DNA of 64,000 nucleotides from Bordetella parapertussis. Lineage in GTDB: Bacteria > Pseudomonadota > Gammaproteobacteria > Burkholderiales > Burkholderiaceae_C. Under the pieces are notes generated by a model that worked only from the letters and a program-made list of their open reading frames with translations, had not been told where the DNA came from and did not search any database. Of this stretch, positions 56,877-64,000 are shown piece by piece. The stretch's first letter is position 1. The number at the start of each line of letters is the position of its first letter. A program made the position numbers and the translations under genes. The stretch is taken from positions 17,155-81,154 of the forward strand of contig CAMATW010000003.1 in assembly GCA_945861305.1 (NCBI GenBank), in the 5' to 3' direction.

Positions 56877-57956
56877 ATGGATCGTCGTTCTGCTCTTAAA
56901 AATGCGGGTATTTTGGGCGTGCTGGCCGCAGGAACTGCACCTGCTGTAAATGCCCAAACTGCTATTCGTTGGCGCTTGGCCTCAAGCTTTCCCAAGTCGC
57001 TTGACACCATTTACGGTGCTGCTGAAACCTTTGTGAAAAAGGTCGGCGAATTGAGCGGCGGCAAGTTTGTCATTTCTTCCCACGCTGCTGGTGAACTCAT
57101 GCCCCCGTTTGGCGTGGTCGATGGCGTACAAAACGGCACGGTGGAAGTTGCGCACACCGCCCCCTATTATTTTTTTGGCAAAGACGAAACCTTTGCCTTG
57201 GGTTGTGCCATTCCTTTTGGTTTGAACAGCCGCCAAATGACCTCGTGGATGTTCCAAGGTAATGGCTTGAAGCTTATGCGTGAGTTTTACAAGCAGTACA
57301 ACATCGTCAATTTCCCTGGCGGCAACACCGGCGTTCAAATGGGTGGTTGGTACCGCAAGGAAATCAAATCTGTCGCTGACATCAAAGGCTTGAAATTCCG
57401 CGTAGGCGGCTTTGCTGGCAGAGTCATCGAGCGCATGGGCGGTGTGCCACAAAACATTCCTGGCGGCGAGATTTACCAAGCACTTGAAAAAGGCACCATC
57501 GATGCCGCCGAGTGGATTGGCCCCTATGACGACCAAAAATTGGGCTTCAACAAGGTGGCGCCGTTTTACTACTACCCTGGTTGGTGGGAGGGCGGTCCGC
57601 AGTTGGATATCTTCATCAATGACAAGGCCTACAACAGCTTGTCGGCAGAAAACAAAGCCATTGTGGAATGTGCGGCGGCCTATGCCCATGTGGAATGCCA
57701 AGCCAAATACGATGCGCGTAACCCAGTTGCTTTGAAACAATTGGTGGCTAGCAAAACCAAGGTGTTGCCATTCCCCAAAGACGTGATGGACACGGCCTTC
57801 AAGGAGTCCATGGCTTTGTACGATGAACTCAGCACCAAAAACCCCAACTGGAAAAAAGTCTACGAAGACTATTCCTCTTTCCGACGTGAGCAAAACCTCT
57901 GGTTCCGTTTTGCCGAAGCGTCATTCGATCGTTATATGCAAAGCGTCAAACTCTAA
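56877..57956 (+). CDS. dctP: TRAP transporter substrate-binding protein (DctP family)
   Basis: The 359-residue periplasmic binding protein has an N-terminal signal (MDRRSALKNAGILG, cleavage near NAQ) and DctP-family blocks GLKFRVGGFAGRVIERMGGVPQ and EWIGPYDDQKLGFNKVAPFYYYPGWWEGG. The YYPGWWEGG form is like alpha-keto-acid-binding TakP proteins, so an organic or keto acid is the likely ligand. Its permeases are encoded at 58520-60905 on the other strand. Confidence 0.88.
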   Translation: MDRRSALKNAGILGVLAAGTAPAVNAQTAIRWRLASSFPKSLDTIYGAAETFVKKVGELSGGKFVISSHAAGELMPPFGVVDGVQNGTVEVAHTAPYYFFGKDETFALGCAIPFGLNSRQMTSWMFQGNGLKLMREFYKQYNIVNFPGGNTGVQMGGWYRKEIKSVADIKGLKFRVGGFAGRVIERMGGVPQNIPGGEIYQALEKGTIDAAEWIGPYDDQKLGFNKVAPFYYYPGWWEGGPQLDIFINDKAYNSLSAENKAIVECAAAYAHVECQAKYDARNPVALKQLVASKTKVLPFPKDVMDTAFKESMALYDELSTKNPNWKKVYEDYSSFRREQNLWFRFAEASFDRYMQSVKL

Positions 57957-57965
57957 AAGGATTCC

Positions 57966-58472
57966 ATGACCATCTCTATGTACCAGGCCAGTGTGCCGCG
58001 CATCGTCAATATGTTGACGAATTTAGACCACCTGTTGGACAAGGCCTTGGTACATATAGAAAGCAAGAAATGGAATGAGGCTGCTTTGACGCAGTTTCGT
58101 CTTTACCCCGATATGCTTTCCATGACGCGGCAGGTGCAAATCGCTTGCGATACCGCCAAAGGCGTGGTCGCACGTTTGGCGGGGGTAGACATACCTGCTT
58201 ATGAAGACAATGAGGTGAGCTTTGCTGATCTGAAGCAACGCATTGCCAAAACTATGGCTTTTGTAAATAGCTTCACTGCTGGGCAAATCGACGGCACCGA
58301 AGACAAAGACATTGTCACCAAGCGTGGCGACGTGGAAACCCACTATAAAGGCATGCAGTTTTTACTCAACCACGCCATGCCCAATATTTACTTTCATGTC
58401 ACTACGGTCTACTCCATCCTCAGGCACAACGGCATTGAGATAGGCAAACGAGACTACTTAGGCAAGGTATAA
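57966..58472 (+). CDS. DUF1993 family protein
   Basis: The 168-residue, mostly helical DinB-like-fold protein of the DUF1993 family has LTNLDHLLDKALVHIES near the N-terminus and HYKGMQFLLNHAMPNIYFHVTTVYSILRHNGI at the end. It starts nine bases after dctP, so it is probably co-transcribed. Function unknown. Confidence 0.82.
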   Translation: MTISMYQASVPRIVNMLTNLDHLLDKALVHIESKKWNEAALTQFRLYPDMLSMTRQVQIACDTAKGVVARLAGVDIPAYEDNEVSFADLKQRIAKTMAFVNSFTAGQIDGTEDKDIVTKRGDVETHYKGMQFLLNHAMPNIYFHVTTVYSILRHNGIEIGKRDYLGKV

Positions 58473-58497
58473 AAAAAGCCCCGCAAGGGGTTTTTTT
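58471..58497. terminator. Bidirectional terminator between DUF1993 and dctM
   Basis: A7 and GCCCC are followed by the loop GCAA, then GGGG and T7, so the stem has a T-run on either strand. It serves both the plus-strand dctP/DUF1993 unit and the convergent TRAP permease unit. Confidence 0.88.
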
Positions 58498-58519
58498 CAT
58501 GGCCATGGGCTTTTGAAGT

Positions 58520-60286
58520 TCAAGGCTTTTTGCTTGCGTCCTTGTCCATGGCGTCTTGCATCAACTTCATGGGGTCGTCGATGGGTGCTTCGCCCCCAAC
58601 AGTTGGGGCCATGGGAGAGGCGGTGGCATCAGCATCGGCCTGCGTGGCATTCATCATCTCGTTTTGCACCTGCTCCATGTTGAGCGTTTCTTCTTTGTCT
58701 AGACCGCTGGAGACGATGCCTGGGAAGGCGATGATGAGACTCACCATGATGATTTGGATGATCACAAAGGGCACAGCTCCCCAGTAGATTTGACCGGTGG
58801 TGACGGGTTCAATGGTTTTTTGCGTGGGCTTGTCAAAGTAGGCCTTCAAGGGGGCCACGCTGCGCAAATAGAACAGGGCAAAACCAAACGGCGGATGCAT
58901 GAAAGAGGTTTGCATATTCACGGCCAGCAACACACCAAACCAAATCAAATCGATGCCCAGCTTATCTGCCACGGGGCCTAGCAAGGGGACCACAATGAAA
59001 GCCAGTTCGAAAAAGTCGAGGAAGAAAGCCAGTACAAAGATCAAGATATTGACAACGATCAAGAAGCCGAGTTGGCCACCAGGCAAATCACCCAACAAGT
59101 GCTCCACCCATTTGTGTCCATCCACGCCTTGGAACACCAAGCTAAAGCAGGTCGAGCCAATCAAGATGAACACCACAAAGCTGGCCAGTTTGGTGGTGGA
59201 GGTCATGGCTTGGCGTAGCAACAGCCAGCTCAGGCGGCCACGAGAAACCGCCATGATGATGGCGCCCAATGCACCCATGGCGCCGCCTTCAGTGGGCGTG
59301 GCAATGCCCAAGAAGATCGTGCCCAAGACCAAGAAAATCAACAATAAGGGAGGAATCAGCACAAAAGTGACGCGCTCAGCCATGCGCGAGAGCAGACCCA
59401 AGCGCAGGTTTTTATTCAACACTGCCAAAACAAAGGCCAGCAAAACACCGGCGCACAATGACACCACAATGGTTTCATCCGTAGGTGGATTCACCCCAGC
59501 CTCGCCTTTGAAGTAAGAGACAACAGCGCCATAATTTTGTCCAAGGGTGATGGCGGATCCGGCGCTGACGATGGTGAGAAACAGCAAGGACAACAAGCCT
59601 GATTGGCCGTTGTCTTCGCGTATGGTTCTGGCTTCCATGGGAAGTGCCGGCACCCACGTGGGCTTGAATATGGCGATCAAGATCACATAGCTCACATACA
59701 TGGCCGCAAGCATAAAGCCAGGGATGAAAGCGCCTTTGTACATCTCGCCCACGCTGCGTCCCAATTGGTCGGCCAAGATGATGAGCACCAAGGACGGGGG
59801 GATGATTTGCGCCAAGGTGCCCGAGGCGGCGATGACGCCCGAAGCCAAGCGACGGTCATAGCCATAGCGCAGCATGATGGGCAGGGAAATGAGGCCCATG
59901 GAGATCACCGAGGCCGCCACCACGCCGGTGGTAGCCGCCAGCAAGGTACCCACAAAAATCACGGCAAATGCCAAACCGCCACGTATGGGGCCAAACAGCT
60001 GACCAATGGTGTCGAGTAAATCTTCAGCCATGCCGCTTCGCTCCAAGATCAGCCCCATCAAGGTAAAGAAGGGAATGGCCAGCAAGGTGTCGTTTTGCAT
60101 GATGCCGAAAATGCGCAAAGGCAGGGCTTGCAACAAGGGCTCGGGAAGCACGCCGAGTTCTATCCCGACGAAGCCAAAGAACAAACCACAAGCGCCCAAA
60201 CTGAAGGCAACGGGAAAGCCCAGTAACAAGAAAAATATCAGCCCCAAAAACATGATGGGCGCTAAGTTGTTGATAAAGAATTCCAT
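58520..60286 (-). CDS. dctM: TRAP transporter large permease (DctM)
   Basis: The 588-residue integral membrane protein has more than twelve helices and DctM-family regions PFFTLMGLILERSGMAEDLL, ATTGVVAASVISMGLISLP and FIVVPLLGPVADKLGID. It is longer than the usual 430 residues: a central insert with extra helices and a soluble charged C-terminal tail (about 60 residues) add the difference. It forms the sodium-coupled transport channel with DctQ and the DctP protein at 56877. Confidence 0.9.
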   Translation of the reverse strand: MEFFINNLAPIMFLGLIFFLLLGFPVAFSLGACGLFFGFVGIELGVLPEPLLQALPLRIFGIMQNDTLLAIPFFTLMGLILERSGMAEDLLDTIGQLFGPIRGGLAFAVIFVGTLLAATTGVVAASVISMGLISLPIMLRYGYDRRLASGVIAASGTLAQIIPPSLVLIILADQLGRSVGEMYKGAFIPGFMLAAMYVSYVILIAIFKPTWVPALPMEARTIREDNGQSGLLSLLFLTIVSAGSAITLGQNYGAVVSYFKGEAGVNPPTDETIVVSLCAGVLLAFVLAVLNKNLRLGLLSRMAERVTFVLIPPLLLIFLVLGTIFLGIATPTEGGAMGALGAIIMAVSRGRLSWLLLRQAMTSTTKLASFVVFILIGSTCFSLVFQGVDGHKWVEHLLGDLPGGQLGFLIVVNILIFVLAFFLDFFELAFIVVPLLGPVADKLGIDLIWFGVLLAVNMQTSFMHPPFGFALFYLRSVAPLKAYFDKPTQKTIEPVTTGQIYWGAVPFVIIQIIMVSLIIAFPGIVSSGLDKEETLNMEQVQNEMMNATQADADATASPMAPTVGGEAPIDDPMKLMQDAMDKDASKKP

Positions 60287-60302
60287 GGTGTTTCTCTTTG
60301 TC

Positions 60303-60905
60303 TCAGGCTTGTTGTTGGGCTTTGGCCTCAGCCAACTTACGGATTTCTTCTGCCAGCAGCTCTTCAGCGCTTTTCTCGTCTTTTTTCAAGGTGGGGTCTT
60401 CTATCAGGCCTTGCAAAAACGCCATGCGCTTGATGAGTTCGGACACACCTTGCAACCACAGCAGACCAAAACCCAAGGGCAGCATGGCGTAAACCGGCCA
60501 GCGAATCAAGCCGCCCGCATTCGAAGACATTTCATTGCTGACAAAACCCTGCACGAAGAAAGGGACGCCAAACCACAAAATGGCTGTGCACATGGGCAGT
60601 AAAAACACCACAAAACCAAAAATATCGATTTGTGTTTGGGTACGGCGTGAAAACCTCGAATAAATCACGTCGATTTTCACGTGATCATTGTTGAGCAAGG
60701 TATAGGCAGACGCGAGTAAAAAAGAAGCGGCGAAAAAATACCACTGAATTTCCAAAAACGCATTGGAACTGGTATTGAAGATTTTTCGCACCAAGGCGTT
60801 GATGGCGCTGACCAGCGTCGCAATCAATATCAACCAAATGACGTATTTGTTTAACCAAGTGTTGAGACGGTCTACGCCGTTTGAAAAACCCAATAGTGCG
60901 CCCAT
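60303..60905 (-). CDS. dctQ: TRAP transporter small permease (DctQ)
   Basis: The 200-residue protein with four hydrophobic helices has the DctQ element NAFLEIQWYFFAASFLLASAYTLLNNDHVKIDV. The ATG at 60905 with GGGAG upstream is preferred to a TTG extension that overlaps the regulator gene. The C-terminus is a charged helix rich in Glu, Lys and Ala. Confidence 0.88.
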   Translation of the reverse strand: MGALLGFSNGVDRLNTWLNKYVIWLILIATLVSAINALVRKIFNTSSNAFLEIQWYFFAASFLLASAYTLLNNDHVKIDVIYSRFSRRTQTQIDIFGFVVFLLPMCTAILWFGVPFFVQGFVSNEMSSNAGGLIRWPVYAMLPLGFGLLWLQGVSELIKRMAFLQGLIEDPTLKKDEKSAEELLAEEIRKLAEAKAQQQA

Positions 60906-60949
60906 GGCTGTCTCCCGAAAATCGATGGGCGATTGTAGGGTCTGGCGGC

Positions 60950-62047
60950 TCAATGTTTTGAAGGAGGCCGAGAGAGCTTGCGGTAAAGAGTAGCCCGACT
61001 GATACCTAGGGCTTTAGCCGCTTGTGAAACATTCCCACGGGATAAATCGATGGCTTTGCGAATCATGGCCGATTGCAATTGGTGCAAGGGACCTGTGGCG
61101 CTGATGTGCGGGGCTTGCTCATAATTTTGTTCAATAAAAGCCCGTGCTTGCAGGTGGAGGCCACTCCATAAAGGCACATCCAAATAATGGTCTTTGGAGG
61201 CAGCGTCAAACAGCAGGGTCCAAGGCAAGGCGAAGACGTCGCTGGCATGCAAGGGTTTGCCTAGGTGTGGGTAGAGGTTCAGCATTTCACGCGCAGCGAT
61301 ATTCGCACCGAGTAACTCGCCTTCACTGCTGAGCAAGACCAAGCCATCGTTATCGTCGCCCATCAAACGGCCGGGCCAGTTAAGGCGCAATAACAAATCA
61401 TGTTCTTGGCGAAGCAACAAGGCATTGCCGATGGTGCGAGCCGACAGTGCTGCCAAGTGCATCAGTTCGGGACGCTCTGGGCTGTTGATGCCCGTGAGGT
61501 CAAGCATCCCTATGCAGTCGCCTTGCGGTCCCCAAATGGGTGCGCCAGCACAACTGTAAACAGAGGTATCGCGAAAAAAATGCTCGCCACGGTGCAACCA
61601 GACAGGCCGCAACTCGGTCAAGGCGGCGCTGATGGCGGTGGTGCCGACCGACTCTTCGGACAAGTCCACGCCGACACGCGCAATCGCTTCCACCCGTTTG
61701 TCATGGCGGTTGATGCTGCCGCCCACATCCAAGACCACGCCCTTGGCGTCAGTCAGCAATGCAAAAAAAGAAGTGCCAGCGATTGCGCGGCACAAGCGTT
61801 CGATTTCGGGCTGCGCAGCTTGAACAAAATCGCGTTGAAGATCGAGTGTGCGGGTAATGTGTGCCGCAGACACCGCATCAAAAGCCACGCTGTAATCAGG
61901 GTGTAACCCATTGCTGAGACAGCGACGCCAACTGTGTGAAATCCATTCTGGCAAAGAAGGACTTGCAATTTCCCCGTTGAAAAGCACTGCTTGCCTTGCT
62001 TGATCAAGCAAGGTGAGTCTGTCAAGGGTGCTAACTGCAGTGTTCAT
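60950..62047 (-). CDS. GAF/PAS-type regulator with Fis HTH, lacking a sigma-54 AAA+ domain
   Basis: The 365-residue regulator has an N-terminal AcoR-like region (LPEWISHSWRRCLSNGLHPD), a GAF domain (DLSEESVGTTAISAALTELRPVWLHRGEHFF), a PAS-like segment (DGLVLLSSEGELLGANIAAREML) and a C-terminal Fis-type HTH (DLSRGNVSQAAKALGISRATLYRKL). The AAA+ module with GAFTGA that AcoR proteins use to activate sigma-54 is absent. The ATG at 62047 avoids overlap with crcB. It lies upstream of dctQM and likely controls the TRAP genes. Confidence 0.84.
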   Translation of the reverse strand: MNTAVSTLDRLTLLDQARQAVLFNGEIASPSLPEWISHSWRRCLSNGLHPDYSVAFDAVSAAHITRTLDLQRDFVQAAQPEIERLCRAIAGTSFFALLTDAKGVVLDVGGSINRHDKRVEAIARVGVDLSEESVGTTAISAALTELRPVWLHRGEHFFRDTSVYSCAGAPIWGPQGDCIGMLDLTGINSPERPELMHLAALSARTIGNALLLRQEHDLLLRLNWPGRLMGDDNDGLVLLSSEGELLGANIAAREMLNLYPHLGKPLHASDVFALPWTLLFDAASKDHYLDVPLWSGLHLQARAFIEQNYEQAPHISATGPLHQLQSAMIRKAIDLSRGNVSQAAKALGISRATLYRKLSRPPSKH

Positions 62048-62084
62048 GAAATGTGAACTGTGGGTTACGGGGCTGACAAAGGGC

Positions 62085-62462
62085 TTACCGAGGCAGCAGC
62101 AAACCCACCGTCTTGATGCCGGCAAGTGTCAAGAGCAAAGAGCCTAGCAAGTGCAAGCCTGCGGTCATCAAGGCCAATACAAAACGCGACTGCATCAGCA
62201 TGGCAAGCACTTCAGCGCTGAAAGAGGAAAAGGTGGTGAGTGCACCCAAAAAACCCGTGATGAGCAACAGCCGCCACGCGGGGTCGAGGTCGGGCAAAGC
62301 TTGAAACACTGCCACGCACACACCAATGAGGTAACCGCCGATCAAGTTGGCGTAAAGCGTTCCCCAAGGGAGTGTGCCGCCAACATTGAACAAAAGCCCA
62401 AGTTGCCAGCGAGCCAAAGCGCCTGCGCAGGCTCCGATACATATAGCGATGACAGCACTCAT
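62085..62462 (-). CDS. crcB: Fluoride channel/exporter CrcB (Fluc)
   Basis: The 125-residue protein with four helices has the family GACAGALARW motif, the NLIGGYLIG stretch and the Phe box TTFSSFSAE. It exports fluoride as a dual-topology dimer. I looked for a fluoride riboswitch in the upstream sequence and saw none. Confidence 0.92.
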   Translation of the reverse strand: MSAVIAICIGACAGALARWQLGLLFNVGGTLPWGTLYANLIGGYLIGVCVAVFQALPDLDPAWRLLLITGFLGALTTFSSFSAEVLAMLMQSRFVLALMTAGLHLLGSLLLTLAGIKTVGLLLPR

Positions 62463-62551
62463 AAGGTGTTTTATTTATACAGATGCCGCATTATCAATCT
62501 ATGTTGAGGTGAGCCAAGCCGATGCAGGCAAAGCGTGGTTTAATTTTCCAC

Positions 62552-62593
62552 ATGCAAGTTAATCAACCTGATCAACGCTGGCAATTTTGGATA
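62552..62593 (+). pseudogene. 5' fragment of a 5-oxoprolinase/hydantoinase gene cut off by an inserted element
   Basis: The frame begins ATG and encodes MQVNQPDQRWQFWI, which matches the start of 5-oxoprolinase-type proteins (RWQFWIDRGGTFTD in relatives, from memory). Homology ends within the Ile codon near 62592, after which the frame reads NQVS and stops at 62608. The GGTFTD nucleotide site and all following domains are missing from the window. The break coincides with a switch to AT-rich DNA leading to an integrase. The rest of the gene should lie beyond the right edge if the element is a simple insertion. Confidence 0.65.
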
Positions 62594-62608
62594 AACCAAG
62601 TCAGTTAA

Positions 62609-62685
62609 AAACATAACAAAATCATAGACTTAAAATTGCAATTCTTTCATGTTAACATTATGTCAACATTCTACAGAGGAAGAAT
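62609..62685. other. AT-rich junction between the oxoprolinase fragment and the integrase
   Basis: This short stretch should contain the attachment site and the integrase promoter. It holds the palindromic TGTTAACA and a nearby TGTCAACA (around 62649-62667) just before the integrase ribosome site, possibly a binding site for an element-encoded repressor. No tRNA gene is present, so the element did not integrate into a tRNA. Confidence 0.4.
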
Positions 62686-63853
62686 TTGACAGAAATTCAT
62701 AGATTAGGTGTTGGAGTTGGTGGAAGATTAATGGTGTCGGTTTATCTCCGACAGCATGTATCTGGTGACTGCTTCTACGCCAGATACAAAGTTTCGAATC
62801 CTAAGTCTGGAGCATTCCAGCGATACATAACTGAGTCCTTGCAAACAGATGACTTTAATCATGCAGTTGAAAAGGCAAGGACACGATATGCAGAAATAAC
62901 TTTGATGGAGACGCAAGGTAAGGCAATAAAGTCCTCTAGCGTGGCATCAGAGATTGACAGATTCATGCAAAATTACGAACAAGGGTTGAGTAAAAAACTA
63001 GGTTCTTACACGGCGAGCATGTATAGGACATTTAGAAAAACAATTGTTCGCTACTGGAAGGAATATATTGGGAAGTTAGATCTCAAGAATGTAACTTGGG
63101 ATCATCTCAATGACTACGAAGCATGGCGACAAAACTACTACGAAGAGCGTAAGAGTCGTGGTATTGAAATTCATGGTAATTCTAAGAATTTTGCTTCTTC
63201 AAAAACCATTGAAGGCGACATAAACAGTTTTAAATTTTTCTTGCGTTGGTGCTCTGTCAAAGGGTATTACGCAGGTAATGCACTTGAGTACATTGTTAAG
63301 AACAAGGGCACCATCAATAAGCGTTCAGCATTCACAACCACTCAATGGACAAAGTTGACGGGATTTATGCGTAGAAATGGATGGTATGTAGTTGGGCGTC
63401 GAGGCAATGATTCAAGACTGATTCGGTATCGTCACATGTTGAAAGCGTATGTATTATTTATGAAGAACACAGGACTTAGGGTGGGCGAAAGTCGAAAACT
63501 TCGTTGGGAGGATGTGGAGTTTGTTGCTGACCAAGATCCTAGTAAGCAATTTTTGCGTGTAAAAGTACTGAAAGAAAATAGTAAAACAAGAAAAAATGCA
63601 ATTGTGATTGGTAATGAAGGTGCTTTCAATGCACTCTTTGATTGGTTTCAATACAGAAAGTCGCATGAAGATTTTGTCAATTCAAAAGATCCAATTTGGT
63701 GTGATGTTGAAGGACGGGTTATCAACGAATTTAGAGAAGGTTTCAATACTCTGATAAAAGATGCAGGTGTTGCTCTAGATGCCTCTGGAAACAAGTTGAC
63801 AATTTATAGTTTGCGTCACACTTACATAACTGAACAACTTAAAGGTTCAGTAC
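62686..63853 (+). pseudogene. Tyrosine-recombinase integrase, interrupted by an IS end before the catalytic C-terminus
   Basis: The frame starts at a TTG (with GAGGA six bases upstream) and continues for about 390 residues before running into the insertion and stopping at 63876. An N-terminal SAM-like core-binding domain (SYTASMYRTFRKTIVRYWKEYIG) is followed by the catalytic fold with the first Arg in TGLRVGESRKLRWEDV and the HxxR box in IYSLRHTYITEQL. The second His/Trp and the Tyr nucleophile are missing. Its base composition is clearly more AT-rich than the PGC. The element beyond is outside the window. Confidence 0.85.
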
Positions 63854-64000
63854 TGTTTGCGCCGATTGAATTTTGACCACCTATGCCGATTGAATCTTGA
63901 CCAGGGGCTTTTGCTGGTTTGATTGCTACCAGCTGTGTATAACTATATCGATATGTTGGCTTCCTTTCTTTTTAGATCTGCATTTACAGCGCGCAGGGCG
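63854..64000. mobile_element. End of an IS21-like insertion sequence
   Basis: The element appears to begin TGTTTGCGCC at 63854. Two nearly identical 19-base direct repeats, GCCGATTGAATTTTGACCA at 63861-63879 and a one-mismatch copy at 63885-63903, lie 24 bases apart, the arrangement of terminal transposase sites in the IS21 family. The family call rests on this pattern. No transposase can be recognised in the 97 bases after the repeats; the istA/istB genes would be beyond the edge. Confidence 0.6.

Noticed and set aside
62463..62551. Fluoride riboswitch upstream of crcB
   Set aside because: The reverse-strand leader lacks the conserved GGNGAUGG and pseudoknot elements I would expect.
62594..62685. 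tRNA gene as integration target
   Set aside because: No cloverleaf or TTCGANTC-type arm is seen; the truncated oxoprolinase start explains the site better.
63954..64000. Start of a transposase gene at ATG near 63954
   Set aside because: The few codons visible do not resemble an IstA N-terminus, and the frame runs off the window.

Overview
The window is most of a photosynthesis gene cluster (PGC) from an aerobic or facultative purple bacterium. The gene set (oxygen-dependent cyclase acsF, tetrahaem pufC, spheroidene-type crtA/crtC/crtD, HiPIP, ppsR with an aerR/ppaA neighbour) and the order bchZ-puf-crtADC ... crtBI-puhE-acsF-puhCBA-lhaA-bchMLBNF-aerR-ppsR-bchGP-bchODIH point to a betaproteobacterium of the Burkholderiales/Comamonadaceae (Rhodoferax/Limnohabitans/Rubrivivax-like). 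The genus is an inference from gene content.

Layout. 1-7617 (+): 3' end of bchZ, then pufB, an unrecognised 75-residue single-helix membrane protein, pufA, pufL, pufM, pufC, crtA, crtD, crtC. 7618-26998: a catabolic block of about 19 kb lying inside the PGC. It holds an enoyl-CoA hydratase and an enamidase-like amidohydrolase (-); a 6-hydroxynicotinate-reductase-like gene, UPF0280, two DUF1185 paralogues, a nicotinamidase and a two-subunit Mo/Fe-S/triheme nicotinate dehydrogenase (+); a MarR repressor (-); and an AmiC-like amide sensor, an amidase, a five-gene amide/urea-type ABC importer and an SDR (+). Together they suggest uptake and amide hydrolysis of nicotinamide-like compounds, hydroxylation of nicotinate, and a reductive ring-opening route. 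26989-39952 (-): a tightly packed 13-gene unit bchF-N-B-L-M-lhaA-puhA-B-C-acsF-puhE-crtI-crtB. 40132-44681 (+): aerR, ppsR, bchG, bchP. 44690-52328 (-): bchH-I-D-O. 52474-56834 (+): tspO, HiPIP, a Tat-exported SMP-30-type lactonase, dxs. 56877-62462: a TRAP transporter, DUF1993, a GAF/Fis regulator and crcB. 62552-64000: the first codons of a 5-oxoprolinase gene cut off by a foreign AT-rich element, whose tyrosine integrase is itself broken by an IS21-like insertion.

How it works together. Dxs supplies isoprenoids, BchHID/M/AcsF/LNB/F/Z/G/P build bacteriochlorophyll a, and CrtB/I/C/D/A build spheroidene-type carotenoids. PufBALMC and PuhA form the RC-LH1 core with LhaA and PuhB/C/E as assembly factors, and HiPIP probably re-reduces PufC. 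Palindromes of the PpsR type (TGT-N12-ACA or a one-base variant) lie in front of bchF, aerR, bchG, bchH/tspO and dxs, so one redox/light repressor encoded here can be read directly onto its promoters.

Most worth a second look: the protein between pufB and pufA; the nicotinate block embedded in the PGC, with the DUF1185 pair and UPF0280 as candidate missing enzymes; the shared promoter layout in front of bchG and dxs; and the integration scar in the 5-oxoprolinase gene.
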